Part shown: positions 22,905 to 35,194 of the stretch, in pieces | How the letters are laid out: every line of letters starts with the position of its first letter | Position numbering within the stretch: the first letter of the stretch is position 1 | Source: Cyathus striatus | Lineage: Eukaryota > Basidiomycota > Agaricomycetes > Agaricales > Nidulariaceae | DNA length: 64,000 bases | NCBI GenBank assembly: GCA_025738555.1 | Contig: JAOVFP010000005.1 | Span: 372,001-436,000 of the forward strand | Reading direction: 5' to 3' | Translations under genes and position numbers: made by a program | The notes under the pieces: generated by a model | Told to the model about the DNA's origin: nothing | Databases searched by the model: none | Seen by the model: only the letters and a program-made list of their open reading frames with translations

Positions 22905-23822
22905 ACTCCGAGTAGTGTTGCCGCGGTGCAGTTTGGCTTAGTTCAGCTCAGCTTCACGTGGCTTAGTGATTCTTACGGCTTCGTAAGCCGAACCGAGGTA
23001 TCGGCTACGGTTTTAAAGCGGCTTAGCTTCTCTTAGCCGATGTTTTTGGCAATTCACTACAGAAATGGAATAAGAAATGAGTATTTGCAAGCTTAAAGTG
23101 CTCGCAAGCTCAGAATGTATTTCTAAAATATATGATTATTACTTTACTACCTACATCTGCTAATTTTAGATCAGAATTATATATATTGAAGTCCATCTCG
23201 CAACGCAGAGTCATTACAGACAGTAATTATTTACAAATTTAAATTAAATGCATACTTACTTTGATTTATGGCACTATATATTGTAGGGATCATTTATTAT
23301 TATAGTAAGTACTTTTAAAACACATTCATTGCAATTTAAAGGCTGCTCTACTGAGCTGACAATGGGTATTACTTACGTCGTAGAAACCTGTAAATCATCT
23401 ATTATCGATAAACATACGTAAACAAGGCGATAGCACAAGTTACGTAACATAGTCATTACTAAGGTAGCGAGGCTTGAGGCGAGTGCTAAGGGATAACTTC
23501 CCGCTTGGCGTTATTCAAAAGTACCCATTTCTATCTCGACTCTATCCAGGTAAATATTAAGAATGCGTTTGAAATAAATGCAACAACATATACAACTTGA
23601 AAATAAGGGAAAAAATGATATACATTACCCCAGAATGTTCCACAGCAACATCAAATATTTGTCATATCAGACTTGGAAAGTAGGAGCGGCTGGCGCAGCT
23701 AAGCTGTGACTTTAGTAGCTTGGAAGCCGTGAAGCCGTAATACGGCTCAGTCTGGCTAAAATTCGGTTCGGCTCATTCGGCTCACGGCTTTTTAGCCGCA
23801 CCGCGGCAACACTAACTCCGAG
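22905..23822. mobile_element. 902-bp hAT-type MITE with exact 8-bp TSD
   Basis: The element spans 22913-23814. Ends are perfect inverted repeats of 17 bases (TAGTGTTGCCGCGGTGC and its complement). It is flanked by ACTCCGAG at 22905-22912 and 23815-23822. An 8-bp duplication with TAGTGTTG ends is characteristic of hAT. Sub-terminal sequence is rich in GGCTTAG/AGCCG words in both orientations (GCTTAGTTCAGCTCAGCTT). There is no transposase. A shorter relative with TAGTGTTGTT ends sits at 49001-49492. Confidence 0.85.
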
Positions 23823-24390
23823 AATATCCCGCTGTTTTAGTCTACCACATGGAATTCCACATGTATTACATGGCTTCGCATGGTCTATATGCTGGAAACA
23901 TCATTATGTCGTCATTTAGAGTATTCTAGAGTAGTTCTATTCCATATATAGGTAGTGTACAGCTTTATTTGTAAAATGTATATAAGGAGGACAGGGAGGA
24001 GGAGGAAGAAGCAAGCAATCCCAGGAGAAATCCTAGGCTTCTTCCACTCTAGGAGTGTAATAAATTGGAATAGAAATGAATCTGAACAGTACCTGAACTG
24101 AGTAATTTCATATTAGAAAGGTTTTGAATCTATAGTTTACTTCCTTTATACTAGTTTATACATAATCTGTGTTATCTCTCCCTTGAACATAAAGCCTGTG
24201 GTTTGTGATGATTATTTGAGTATTACAATATATATTAGTACTACATAAATACAAATCACAAATTCGGCGCATCACTATATATACGTGAAGCGGAGGATCT
24301 CTCGTGGACTGGCTGTTTGTAAGGTGGGGTGTAGAAGAGAGAGGGAGGATCGTATATTTGTGCTTTTTTGGGGTGCGTTACCGCTGCGTG
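23823..24390. other. No recognisable gene
   Basis: AT-rich spacer between the hAT MITE and the duplicated segment. No coding motif seen. Confidence 0.5.
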
Positions 24391-24391
24391 G

Positions 24392-24435
24392 GCACTTTGT
24401 CAGCAGCCCCAACCGTGGGGCTGCTGACAAAGTGC
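24392..24435. repeat. Perfect 19-bp hairpin
   Basis: GCACTTTGTCAGCAGCCCC and its exact complement are separated by six bases (AACCGT). The right arm is the first part of the segment duplicated at 47175, so the hairpin marks that segment's boundary. In the second copy only the right arm is present. Confidence 0.8.
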
Positions 24436-24607
24436 ACAGCCACTCCACAACATGAAAATTATGAACACATCACGTCGATTGCACATCCACAGCCTATTTA
24501 ATCATTTCTCCTCCATTCTGAGGTCTCTGGGGCTACAAATCGATAGTTTATACACTTATTAGTTTCCTAACATGTACATTAGAATGCAAGTAAGAATTGT
24601 AAAGTAA

Positions 24608-25216
24608 TTAAGCAGTGTCATCATAACAATCTGATTCATAGAAGATATCGTAGTTATTTATTTGTTCAGGCTCACCAATTGCTGCAACAGCAACCTCATT
24701 TCTGTTATTCTGTCTGACAAGGCATATATCTACTGCTTTCTTCAATGCTTCTCACCGGATTTCTTAGCTCCGCATGTAAGACTTCAAAGGAATTGATTCG
24801 TTCTCACCATTTGTCAAAACCAGCTTCTTCAACATCTTCTCTTCTGCTCTATGATAATCAAGCTGCCGGTTAAGCTCTTTCTCTCCCAGGGTATCAATCA
24901 TGAATCTGTCAACAATAAGGTTCTTTCCTGTATCGATGATTACTGCTTCCTTCTGGCATTCTTTTGCCCGCTTGTTGCTCTCTTTCTGCCGATTTACCTC
25001 GTTCTATTTACCCAAGGGTGCATGCGGATTAAAACAAAGACCTGAGCAATATTTATAAGCACCCCAATCCTTTTTGTCAAATCCCAGTTCATCGGTACAA
25101 AAAATATTCCGAGTTAGCCCCTCTATCATGCTATATCTACTGATGACGCAATGCTGTTGGATGCTCGAAACTCCAATACTAAGTAACTTGAATAGTATCT
25201 TATCTATTTTTATCAT
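24608..25216 (-). pseudogene. C-terminal remnant of unrecognised protein, copy 1
   Basis: One minus-strand frame reads DELGFDKKDWGAYKYCSGLC, then NPHAPLGK, a stop, then a Lys/Glu-rich helical stretch (LGEKELNRQLDYHRAEEK), and ends YYDD-like (CYDDTA). It is broken by TAG near 25003, and by TAA and TGA near 24760 where the second copy (47340-47855) has Gln CAA and Arg CGA. The frame is conserved between the copies, which suggests former coding. I do not recognise the family; a transposase tail is possible. Confidence 0.4.
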
Positions 25217-25464
25217 AACAAAGATATTCCGAGAGAAGCTATCGTTACTGTAAAGATCATCAGCTCGTGGTCGTGCTGTTGAAAATTATCACTACCCGAG
25301 ATGGTTATCGACATTATTACAGTGCAGTGGTAATCAATATTTTGCCTGATTAGACTTCTAGCTGACAGAAGGTATGCACCGCTCGCTCCAAACAATAAGT
25401 TCACTATTTAGCTTGCAGGAAATGATGCTGGTTTTCTCTTTATCACCCTCTCCCCACTTACAGA

Positions 25465-26589
25465 ATGAGCAGCTTGCTAGCTCCTTATCGCTCTAACTCC
25501 ACTGAGGACCTAGACATCCCTATAAATCAGGCGTGTCTAAATAATATATCAGCAGAAGCCCCTGTATACGCGGCTATATTCGCTTTTCCGATATATTGCA
25601 TAAACGTAATAGTGGCATTAGGATACCTACACCTGGTATCAACTCACCTCACGAAGAAAAAACCACTCAGGAGACGGGAATGGATACTTTCGATATATGT
25701 CATCCTGGCATTTATTTCAAGTACTTTTTGTGTCACTGGAGCTATAAGAGAGGCTGTAGGGGACTCCCTGGGTTGCGATATCGTGACAGGATATGTGTTC
25801 GCCGTTGGTTTTATGTTTTCAGCCTGGGCAGTCGATGTAATCATGGTATAGCACTTCATTTTCAGCATTCTTATATGCATAAACATAATACCTATTAGAT
25901 CTGGCGCTTTCTGGCGGTATATCATGACTTTAGGCTATTGAAATGGATTATACTTGGATTTTCGTTGTTGCTTCTAATGGGATCCATAGGTAAGTCTTTG
26001 ATATTCAAATAGCCCACCTTATCATTAATAGGTATGTGATACCTATGTTCTCTTGAGTTAGCTTTCGGCATGCTGCAGGTCATCACAACTTCCATAAATC
26101 CAGCTATTTATTTACTAGGGTTGGAAGCATTTGCTCTGTCTCAGAATGTACTGTTGACATCTTTAATTGTCGGAAGACTGCTATTGTTTCGCTATAGAAT
26201 TCGAAAGGCGTTAGGAACACAACACGGGAAAGAATATGTTAATGTTACCACCATGCTAATGGAGTCCCAGGCTCTTCTTGGCATTGGTCAACTGGCATTA
26301 CTAGCAACAATTCTACCATTGCAATTGCCCGGATTCCCCGGACTCGAAACAGATCGTACCAGTAACTCTCCTTCCAGTGTTGTTTTTTATCAAATTGTGG
26401 GACAACTACAGGTGAGAATGGTATTTATTATACTATATAGCAATTCTTACTGTCAGTAATTAGGTTCTTAGTCCAGTCCTTCTTATATATCGGGTCATGC
26501 AAGGAAAGACATATGACTCAAAAACAGCTGTAGAAATGGGAACCCTCATATTTACTGCCAGTAATAATGCGCGTGAAATGGCAGCTTAA
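25465..26589 (+). CDS. Seven-transmembrane protein, apparently intact
   Basis: Four exons: 25465-25845, 25899-25989, 26062-26411 and 26464-26589, with GT-AG introns of about 50-70 bases and consistent phases, giving 315 residues. Hydrophobic helices include APVYAAIFAFPIYCINVIVA, EWILSIYVILAFISSTFCV, FAVGFMFSAWAVDVIM, LKWIILGFSLLLLMGSI, ALSQNVLLTSLIVGRLLLF, ALLGIGQLALLATILP and a last one near LSPVLLIYRV. WRFLAVYHDF, IVGRLLLFRYRIRKALG, and PVLLIYRVMQGK near the end are hallmarks of a large agaricomycete 7-TM family of unknown function, possibly receptor-like. Compared with the copy at 50775, the loop after GAI is shorter by about a dozen residues. No frame break is seen. It lies head-to-head with the decayed minus-strand frame. 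Confidence 0.75.
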
Positions 26590-27847
26590 TGTTTACTTCC
26601 AATTAATTCTACTGCACATTACTGCGAGTTCCAACTATAAATTTGTAAGGCCAAAACTACGTAATTTGTCCTATTACAAACTGGCGCTTATATTTGATTC
26701 AATTATAACTGGAAGAACAAGAACATTGAACTGATTTGAAAGTCCAGTACTTATTAAATCCCTTATCATATTCATGCTCAATTATCAGGTACATATTTTC
26801 TTCCCAGGAGAGGTACGCGTGAACCACATGTAGTCGAGGGAGAATGTTGCATCCATTGTTCCCCCAACCGAGCCATATTTGTTATTGTTGTTTTCAAACA
26901 GCAATAGAACCCTTGCATAGCCACATCTAACATGTCCGACTCCGACACAACACTCTCTCCTCTTTGCCCAACGGTTTATATACTATCTCCTATCCCCCTG
27001 CTCCTCCCTCCACTTCGTTGCAATGGAAAAAAATTATATTTCACATTGCTATGCATTCCCCCTTCTAATAGAACGAACCCAACCAATACACAGTCACGCG
27101 TCACGCCAGAACGTTCACACACGAGGCGACTTCTGACTCTGCAACCTAGCATGGCTTCACTTCCGGCCCGCTGATACAACATGCCTCTCCCCAATGCTGA
27201 ACCCATGAGTGATTGTTTCTTCTCAAAATGCCCTACACGTCTCTTCAATCCATCGGTACATCCCCCCCCCTTCGAATTTGAACCAAGTGATGTATTTGTG
27301 TCAGCGACTATATGTTCACCAACTGGGACACCGTTCGATGAGACGACCTCTTCTCTGGCCTTACCATACAAAAGATCACCAACATTTTCCACCTCCCCTC
27401 CGCGAATAGTGAATGCACTCGTCGATTCGTTCCGCAGGTATCATTCTCTGCGGGATCTGGAGCATTCCAGGGGGATATTGGGCGAGGGGGTTATGTACCC
27501 ACTCAAGACAAGAACATGGAGTTGTCTGTTACATTTGGCGTTGAAGGGGGAAGGTTTGGAGGAGGCTGTTGTTTTGGGTTTGGAAGGGGACGAGGTGTGT
27601 GGGTAATGTTCCAGGGGCGTTGTGGATCTTTTAATTCGTGCGTCTCTCTTCTCTTTCTTCCAGTTCGGTTTTTGTGTGCTTATTTGGATATCAGGTCGAT
27701 GCATTCAACTCGATACGCCTCAAACAGCCCTAGCAGCTCAGAAGTACCACCTCAAGCGTTCGCTCCACCCGCCTAAGCGTTCGTGTACAACCTCTCTAAA
27801 ACCCACACGATCGAAGACGCACCCCTCACGTCCTACTACGACCTATA

Positions 27848-28425
27848 ATAAATGTCCCCTTGAAGAGGTGGTAAGTCGGTTGGGTGTACCTAGTCAAAGA
27901 ATAAATAAGCGAGTCGATCGAGACATCCGTCCGATCTGGGGTGTTCTAAGGTGAGAGGGAAAATTGATTATTCCTTTGTAGAATAACTACAGGGATTTAT
28001 ATACTAGAAAAACCAATAAATCTAAAATAAGTAAGAGTAATTATATCGGATGGAGGATGTAAAAGGAAAAGTGTGAAACATTAGAAATAAATAGGAAACT
28101 CAGTAAGATAGTCCAATGTGTTGAGATTTGCGAGGAGACAAGTTTTCCAAACATCAGGGTCTGGTGTCGGTGCCGATGCCAGGCTATTTTGAGAACTCGG
28201 AGTGTCGCAGGGGATAGGTATTGTCGGAACGGTGTACGAAGGTGTATAATTTGAGAAATGAGCGGGAAGGAGAGGACAGGTTGAGACGAGCAGAATGCGT
28301 ATGGACACATCAATGATGCGTGATGCGTGATTACGTAATCATATTTGGAATATCTTGATATGTCGAATAATTCCTGAATCGCATCGCAGGCATTTTGCCT
28401 GCTCTACACCCTATAGTCCTACATA
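27848..28425. mobile_element. ~575-bp insertion relative to copy 2
   Basis: Copy 2 reads straight through CTACAACCTATCCCCTATCGTCCTAC-like sequence, whereas here CCTATA is followed by about 575 extra bases before CCTATAGTCCTAC. CCTATA on both sides may be the target duplication. The right end carries the hairpin GCAGGCATTTTGCCTGC also seen near 2488. No coding sequence or inverted ends are clear. Confidence 0.45.
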
Positions 28426-29079
28426 CTTCGCCATTCTGATCAGCGCACTAATTGAAGACGGTTCTGAAGCCTCTGAGGAGCTCACGAAGACTCCCGTGCC
28501 GAAGCCGGAAAAGCGTTGATGAGGACGCGGCCTGTGAGGGGTTTCTGGGGAATGGTGGTGGAGAGGACGAGTGAGGATGACATCGATGATGTGGTTTACT
28601 GCTGTCGAGTGTGTGGATAGGTGGGTGTTGTATGTTCTGGTTTGTGATATGCCGGTGTCGTTGCTAACTTTTTACACGTGCGTTATTTTGCCTTCTCTTT
28701 CATTGGTTGTCGTGTACTTACGTCGATATGAGACTGATGCATCCAGATCACCGTGCTTCGTACGGCTCTAGTGTCTTATGTAACGATGAAAGCGCAAACA
28801 TCATTCTTAGCCAACATCAAACATGGTGCTTGTGATGACAAGGCGTTAAAAAGGGCGGGTCCTTTGAGGGTTCCGTGAACGGTGGTGGAGAGCGGAAAGT
28901 GAAATGTGTAGTTTATAGTTGTGAGGAGTGTGGACAGGTGGCTTATCTCCTCGCCCACTGATGATGTGTCTACCACTTCTCAAAGTAAAACTGAACTCCT
29001 GGTTGAATTATGACCCACAAAACACTAAATAATAGACATTAAATATTAATGTCTTGATGTACAATCTTCTACATGGTTA

Positions 29080-29320
29080 ATCTGTTAACCGCATGAATCT
29101 CGTAAGTTGTTCCAGCCATATCTCAAGGCAAAGTATTGCAGTGTTTGAAAAAATCTACAAAATATCTTTATCTCTGGTGATGCATTATGAGAGAATCGAA
29201 CTCCCATCACAAAAAGCAACACAGTGGTTAATCGCTCCCCTAAAATGCCTTGATGTACATCTAAATCCAAACTTGAATGTTATGAAGTACAGTCAGTGTT
29301 TTAAGGAAGTGGAGGTGCTT
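29080..29320 (-). repeat. SINE-like unit S1
   Basis: Shares GCAGTGTTTGAAA, GAGAATCGAACTCCCATCAC and AAGCAACACA with units at 37105, 43240-44210. On the minus strand, GGGAGTTCGATTCTC resembles a tRNA T-arm/B box, so a tRNA-derived SINE is possible. The A box is not convincing. Confidence 0.45.
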
Positions 29321-30599
29321 CTTCGGCGTCATCACGCTGAAGGTGGAGAGTTCGCTGGAGTGAGTGAGCTCGGTGAGAAGTGGGAGAGGTTGGTTAGGTG
29401 GAGGAGGATGAGTGGGAATATTGGGGCGCGTGTTGTGCAAGCTATTGGTGCAGAAGGGACTAGGGGTTCGTGTGGAGGTGATGTAACGGGGCCCGTGTAG
29501 CTTGGCTTACATGTATGATACAGGATAGAATACGCACAATTCAAAAGCGCCAGTATAATCTTCATCAATGTACCTGGAATCGGTAAGGTACATTCTAGGT
29601 GACCTTTAACGACATCATTCAAATATTTTTCGAAGTGGTACATTGTTGAAACTTGAAAGTATGTTTTTGCTCACACTTTGCGAATTCTAAAGTAGCATAC
29701 ATAGAAGAATGCGTACGTAATAGTTAGGACAAAGATCATACTGAGCAAATAAACATTCCCATATACAAAAATCCATCCTACCTAATTCTGCTACTCCCCG
29801 AACCATTGCACATATTATAGTATTCATCACACCGCCTCGTTGTGCTTCTCGTCATCCGAATTCACAACCGAAAATTGGGTTTACCTCTAGACAGGTGTAG
29901 AACCCTGTCCGTGCTCTTCCTCCGTATCACGCTCACTCGCTTCCCAGTCGGTATTCATTACTGAGAGGTTAGTGTGTAGAGAAAGCGGGTATACGGAAGA
30001 CGGTGTGTGCAGCGGTTATTATCTTGCCGATATTGAACAGACGCCTCATCTTGCTACGAAAATCGACACTTCGTTGGGTTACAGGTAGCGAGGTGTGAAA
30101 GTGCTAAGGTGTAGAGGTCGCGTCTTCTTCATGTGGTGGACCGTGATATCATTCTTCCATCCCCACCCCCAACCCCATTCAAATCGCCTACCACTGTGCT
30201 CTATGCCTTTGAAGGCTCGTTATCAACGTCACACGCCACTATTTCCTATTATCGTTATTCCTCCTTCATATGGTTGGTGCATGACTCCAAGCAGGCGACA
30301 AGGGAGATGTATCACAACGGGAATGTACGATCATGGTTCCTGCGTAAACGCTGAAGTTAAGGAAGATAGGGGTTGCGAGTTTGAGGGGATTGAAGAGCAG
30401 AGGATGGAATAGGATATGAACTAAAGCCATTTAAGAAGTGGGCGTTGTTGTGGGGAAGTAGCCGTGGAGGTGTGAGAAGTGGATGTGAGGGAGACGATGA
30501 TGCGAGACTGAGGGTGGTACTACACTTGTGTTCAGCCTGTGTTGCGGGAGAGAGAGGTGAAGATGGAGAGCTCTGAGCTTTCTGATTTGAGGAAGTGTG

Positions 30600-30672
30600 G
30601 GTAGGATACGACGTGGGAGAACACACTCACTCTGTCGCTTGCCATTGGACTTAGGGTGAGACGGCGTAGTTT
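30600..30672 (+). repeat. R1 repeat copy
   Basis: GTAGGATACGACGTGGGAGA followed by CTTGCCATTGGACTTAGGGT. Close to the copy at 46125-46210. Confidence 0.55.
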
Positions 30673-31264
30673 CGATAGAGCTTTTCAATGAAGGGATTCT
30701 GAGAAGAGAAAATATTGGGAAAATACACACTTATAGTTATGTACATAGAGGAGCTGACGCTCGACACCCTTGCTGTAAATATAATTATTATCATCTTGCT
30801 TTTTACACGTCAATTCTGGTTCACGAGGAGGTTGACGAATTAGTAGGTGTTGTGGATGATCATATTGTGGAGGAGAGTTAGGATTTATGCGCACGGACCA
30901 TCCTATTGGCGTCGGAAACTAATACTGTCAAATAAAAGGCAGTGATTCACTGACGTAATCGACCGTTGTCTGGTACCCGATTCACTCTTTCCCACTCTCC
31001 CCCACCGTCGATCACTACTTATGTCAAAGTCTCTGCCCCTCGGCCTCCACACTTTTAGATTCTACTAGCACACAAAGCTCCCCACGAGCGACAGATCTGA
31101 AGAAAAAACCCTCCATTAACACAAACGCCTCAGACTTGCAGTCACTGTACGAAAAAGATATCGCCGCCTCACCACGTCAGAACGATGGAAGCCCTTCTCG
31201 GTGTACACTCTCCCGCATATTTCCCTTGTCGCTTACAACCGTATCACATTCGCTCGACCTTCTC

Positions 31265-31510
31265 CGCTATCTTCGAACGTGATTTCGAAACCTCATCCTC
31301 GCCAACGCTCTCGTCCACCAGACAATCCCCCACGCATCCTCCACACATGCTCCACAGTGTAGTTGGAGCACGTCATCGTTTCTTCTGTTAACATGGATGT
31401 GGATGCCGGCTTCGCTAGTTGTATAGGCAGCTACGCAGTCGTAGCCCAAGTACCGTAGGAAGCAGCATAGAGCGTGTCCCTGCACGTCGTATCCTACCCA
31501 CACCTCTCCC
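31265..31510 (-). repeat. R1 repeat copy, inverted, with open frame
   Basis: This is the only copy on the minus strand. The frame is open for 78 codons (GYDVQGHALCCFLRYLGYDC ... VLQLHCGACVEDAWGIVWW). Parts of this translation recur in frames of other R1 copies (LxLRxGAxVGDAW-like), so R1 may descend from a coding sequence. Family unknown. Confidence 0.5.
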
Positions 31511-31797
31511 CTAAACTAGCAAGCGTAGCGCACTCCATCGTCTCTCCTCGCCCCCTTTTCAGCACAAGCATACTACCACCCTCCTTCTCCCTACATTCTC
31601 TTCTCCATCTTCCGCTTCCCCGACAACAACAGCCCTCTCTTCAAAACGGATCTCACTCGTGTTTTACTCGAGCCTCTTCTCTTCGACCCTCGCTACGCCA
31701 CATCCCTTATCCTCCTGAACGACATCTGCGTTCACCCGAGATACCCACTGCACATACATGCAGTTTCACAGATCGCCTTTTTGTCTGCTGGGGGGCG

Positions 31798-31813
31798 CAC
31801 ACACACACACACA
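31798..31813. repeat. (CA)n microsatellite
   Basis: About seven to eight CA units inside the R1-rich mosaic. Confidence 0.8.
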
Positions 31814-33594
31814 GTATCGGTGGATAGAGGGACGGTGTGACGGTAGGCGTCATTGGTAGCGACTGGAAGCAAGAGGAGTTGTGGAGGCGGTTGGAGGGGC
31901 AAGGCGTAGACGTGCACGATGGCGAAGTAGAGAAATGCGATCGTAAGGTGGAAATCCTAGAAGAACGAAAAGTTAGCTCGACTGTTCAGATGGTGAGCAT
32001 ATTTCCACCCAACACGACTTTCATTGCCCACTCATCAAATTTTCAGGCTCGCTCTTGGACGAGGCAGTCGCATGATACTCGTTACTACTTATGAACTACA
32101 TGCTCAAATAGAATCGATGGCCGTTATGACGACTACGTCCCTCCTGGCCTCCTTCCCGCCACTTTCGACGTGCTCTGACGTATTCGTCCCTCTTCCTGTT
32201 ACACCACAGCTGGATCCACGCCAAGCTGAGGCACTATGCGCATTATTGTCTATAACCCCTCGACACTTCTCCTCATGGCGTATACGCTGTGTTCTCACTT
32301 GTCCCGCTATCCTGACATCGACAGGTCATCTACTTCCCTTTTCGTCCCTCCTCTTCAGGAGTTCCTGCACCTCTGCCCACGTACTCGTTCCACCAAACGA
32401 AGACGATGTTATAGACATCAGCGAGCTCTAGACCTTCTCCAACATCTCTCTAGTGAAGTAGATGAACGTAATGCTTCATGCGGAGGTTGATGTAGCGGGG
32501 CGCATGAGGCATGGCTTACATGTATTATATGTACAGAATAGAATACGCGCAATTCCAAAGCACTAGTATAATCTTCGCCAATGTTCGGTATATTCTGGGT
32601 GACCCTTAAACGACATTATTCAAAGATTTTCCAACATAGTAAATTGTTGAAAGCTTGCTTTTGATCACTATTTACGAACTCTACAGAAGAATGCATAGGA
32701 GAATGCGTACATTATACTTACGACAAAGATCATAGTGAGAAAATAAACATGAATACATGCCCGTTGTATATACAAAAATCGATCCTACTTGATTCTGCCA
32801 CTCCCCGAACCATTGCGTGACATATTATAGTATTGATCACAACGCCGTATTCATTTCTGAGATGGGTTCGTATCGAGAGGACGAAATGGGATTTAAGATA
32901 TGGGAAAGGGGGTTATGGTGCTTCTAAGCTTGAGCCTCGCAGAGATCGTGTATAGCGGCTATTATTCTATAAATGTTGTACAGGCACCTCAGCTAGGTTA
33001 CAGGTACGAGAGTTGACACATCGTTCGGTAGCGAGGCGTGAAAGTGCATCCTGAGCTCGCCAATGTCTATAACATCGTCTGTACTTGCGTGATTGAGAGT
33101 GCTGAGGACGGCGATGGCAGAAGAGACGAGGATAGAAGTAATCGTTATAGAGATGGTCGAAGGAACCATTGATATACGTGTCTGCACGTAGGCCGCATCA
33201 GTTTCATCCCACCCCTCTCACTCCCACAACGGTACTGTATGCCTTTGGATCCAACACACCGTTAGCCTCCTCGAGTCTAACTTACATTCTCCATTCTTAC
33301 ACCTCCCACTCTCATTCATCACCAACGTCATCCACCAGCGCAGTATTCCTTTTCCTGATATTATCCTCCTTCCCCTCTCATGTGCTTCGTGCATGACCCC
33401 GAGCAAATGACAAGGTAATCTGAGTCACGACGGGAATTCGATTGTGAACCCAGCGCAGACGCAGACATTGTTGAGGGGGATAGGGCTATGAAGTAGAGGG
33501 GTTCAGGACAGGTTGTGGAATACGATATGAAGGGCAGTCATTTGATATGGGCGTGATTATGTTGTTCGTTGGAAGAGAATGATGAGAATATTAC

Positions 33595-33810
33595 ACCACT
33601 CCTCATCCTACGGGACTTGGGCTGCGACTGCGTAGGATGCCTATGGGGCTAGCGATCTCGACATCCGTGTTCACCGACTGCATGTTCCAGCTACGATGTA
33701 GAGCATTCGTGAGGAGAAGCTTTGATGTTAATACGCTCGAGGGTAGCAAAGGAGGTCTATCAGCTAAGTGATCGATTAATCGTATAAGGCACTGGGACGA
33801 AAGGGGACGA
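33595..33810 (+). repeat. R1 repeat copy
   Basis: ACGGGACTTGGGCTGCGACT followed by GTAGGATGCCTATGGGGCTAGC. It continues through GAGGAGAAGCTTTGATGTTA and GGAGGTCTATCAGCTAAGTG, collinear with 36530-36760. Confidence 0.6.
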
Positions 33811-34269
33811 AATACATGGATGCAGGGACAAAATCGAACTTAGGTGTTCTCTTTCTGAGGTCGTGAGTCGTGGTTGCATTGATGGAGAACGTTGGGAGAG
33901 TGGGGGTTTCGAGTGGGCAGATGATTCCTATGCTCGTTGATGATAGGAAGGAAGCGAGACCCTTTATATTATAGTGAATCTTCAAAATTGAATGTTGTAG
34001 ATGGTGGAATGACAAGGAGGGGCGTCGTCGTCGTTGACATCAGACTTGAAAGTGTCACAGTGAACTTGCTAGTAGAAATCCGTTGTTGGTTGTGGTACCA
34101 GGATCACGTGATTGTACTTACGATTGATTCGTCCTCAAAGTCGACGGTCAACTAGAAAGCTCTATGCTTAGAGTCTAGGCTCTGGAAAAAAAATTATCTG
34201 TTCACACAAAACACTGGAAAGACATTCACACATTCCAAAGAGATCGAGAGTGTCCTAGAGGGGAGATAT

Positions 34270-34610
34270 AGAAGATTCAGAAGGAGGAAAGGATGAAAAA
34301 TGAATCAAGAACCTTGAGAAGGGGTCTCCCACGTTTTGTCATCTTCATCATATGGGGCGAAGGAGTTTGAGGCTCTTTAGAACCAGGGGAAGACATGGCA
34401 AGGAAAGAAGAACAAGAACACGAGAGCGCTGGGAAGAGGAGGAAGTCAGTAAAGAGGGAATGGGAATATGGATAGCAAAAGGACGGGATGAAACTGAGGG
34501 GCAGATGTGCGGAAGGCGGAGCGAGAAGCCAGAGCAAATGAGCTGGAAGAAGTTTTAGCACGGGATGCTTCACAACGATCACAGCGTGCTGTGAAGTGAT
34601 GGTGCTAATT
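34270..34610 (+). other. Purine-rich block, possible Arg/Glu-rich coding relic
   Basis: The plus strand is strongly purine-rich. One frame near 34507-34597 reads RKAERE, ARANELEEVLARD and SQRAVK, a charged helix-like stretch; others are equally open. It may be a decayed exon, but composition alone could explain it. Confidence 0.25.
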
Positions 34611-35194
34611 TTGCCAGAGGTGTTAGAGATTAGAAACAGTACCCACTCTGAGGTCGATCCCTAGTCCGTAGTCAATAATCCTTCACATAGCTTTGGATTG
34701 GACCGAAGAAACAAGGCTCACAAATGGCGGCCAGCGTTTTAAGAATTAAATGCTAATTGTGCTTAACATTCAGCAGAATGAACCACAAGATACATCAGAT
34801 AAAAAGATGAGACCAAGTATATGTATATCATGTCGAATGAGATGATTTCACTGATTTATTGTTAGTGATCATTAATGATACACTGGTTATTCTTCTATGA
34901 AATTCGAGTCGCAAACCTATATGATGGGTTCCTAGATCAACAGCAATAGTGCATAGTGCCTTCCGAAGATACATGTAAGCCATTCAACGGGTTACCGTGC
35001 GTTCTTGGAGTCGGTTCTAATCCGCTCACTCATCTCAAAGTCCGAGGCGCACAGTCACATCACACCCGTAGCATCAATAAAAATAACAACAATATTGATT
35101 CCTACGTACTAATATACTTCAAGATATCAAAACCTAGAAGCTATCTTATCAGTCCGACCCTCTGAACAAGTCGTTCTGTTCACTGGGGAGATGT

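Larger units (their letters stand above)
24417..28785 (+). repeat. Segmental duplication, copy 1
   Basis: Collinear with 47175-54242. It shares the GGGGCTGCTGACAAAGTGCA start, the minus-strand decayed frame, the 7-TM gene, and downstream sequence to TACGGCTCTAG near 28760. This copy has an extra 570 bases near 27848-28420. The other copy has the 2577-bp element and an extra 1.07 kb (about 52131-53195). Confidence 0.8.
29480..33560 (+). repeat. Tandem duplication with ~3-kb period
   Basis: 29480-30480 aligns with 32480-33560: shared ATAGAATACGC, CGTAC plus GACAAAGATCATA, CACTCCCCGAACCATTGC, GCTCTATGCCTTTG and the CATGACTCCAAGCAGGCGACA-like block. A third, partial copy of the last block is at 35590-36010. 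Frames in these copies do not stay open consistently, so this is a decayed repeat and not a gene cluster. Confidence 0.6.

Noticed and set aside
27181..27606. 141-codon plus-strand frame
   Set aside because: Not conserved as a frame in copy 2 of the duplication (53200-53650) despite clear DNA similarity; no motif.
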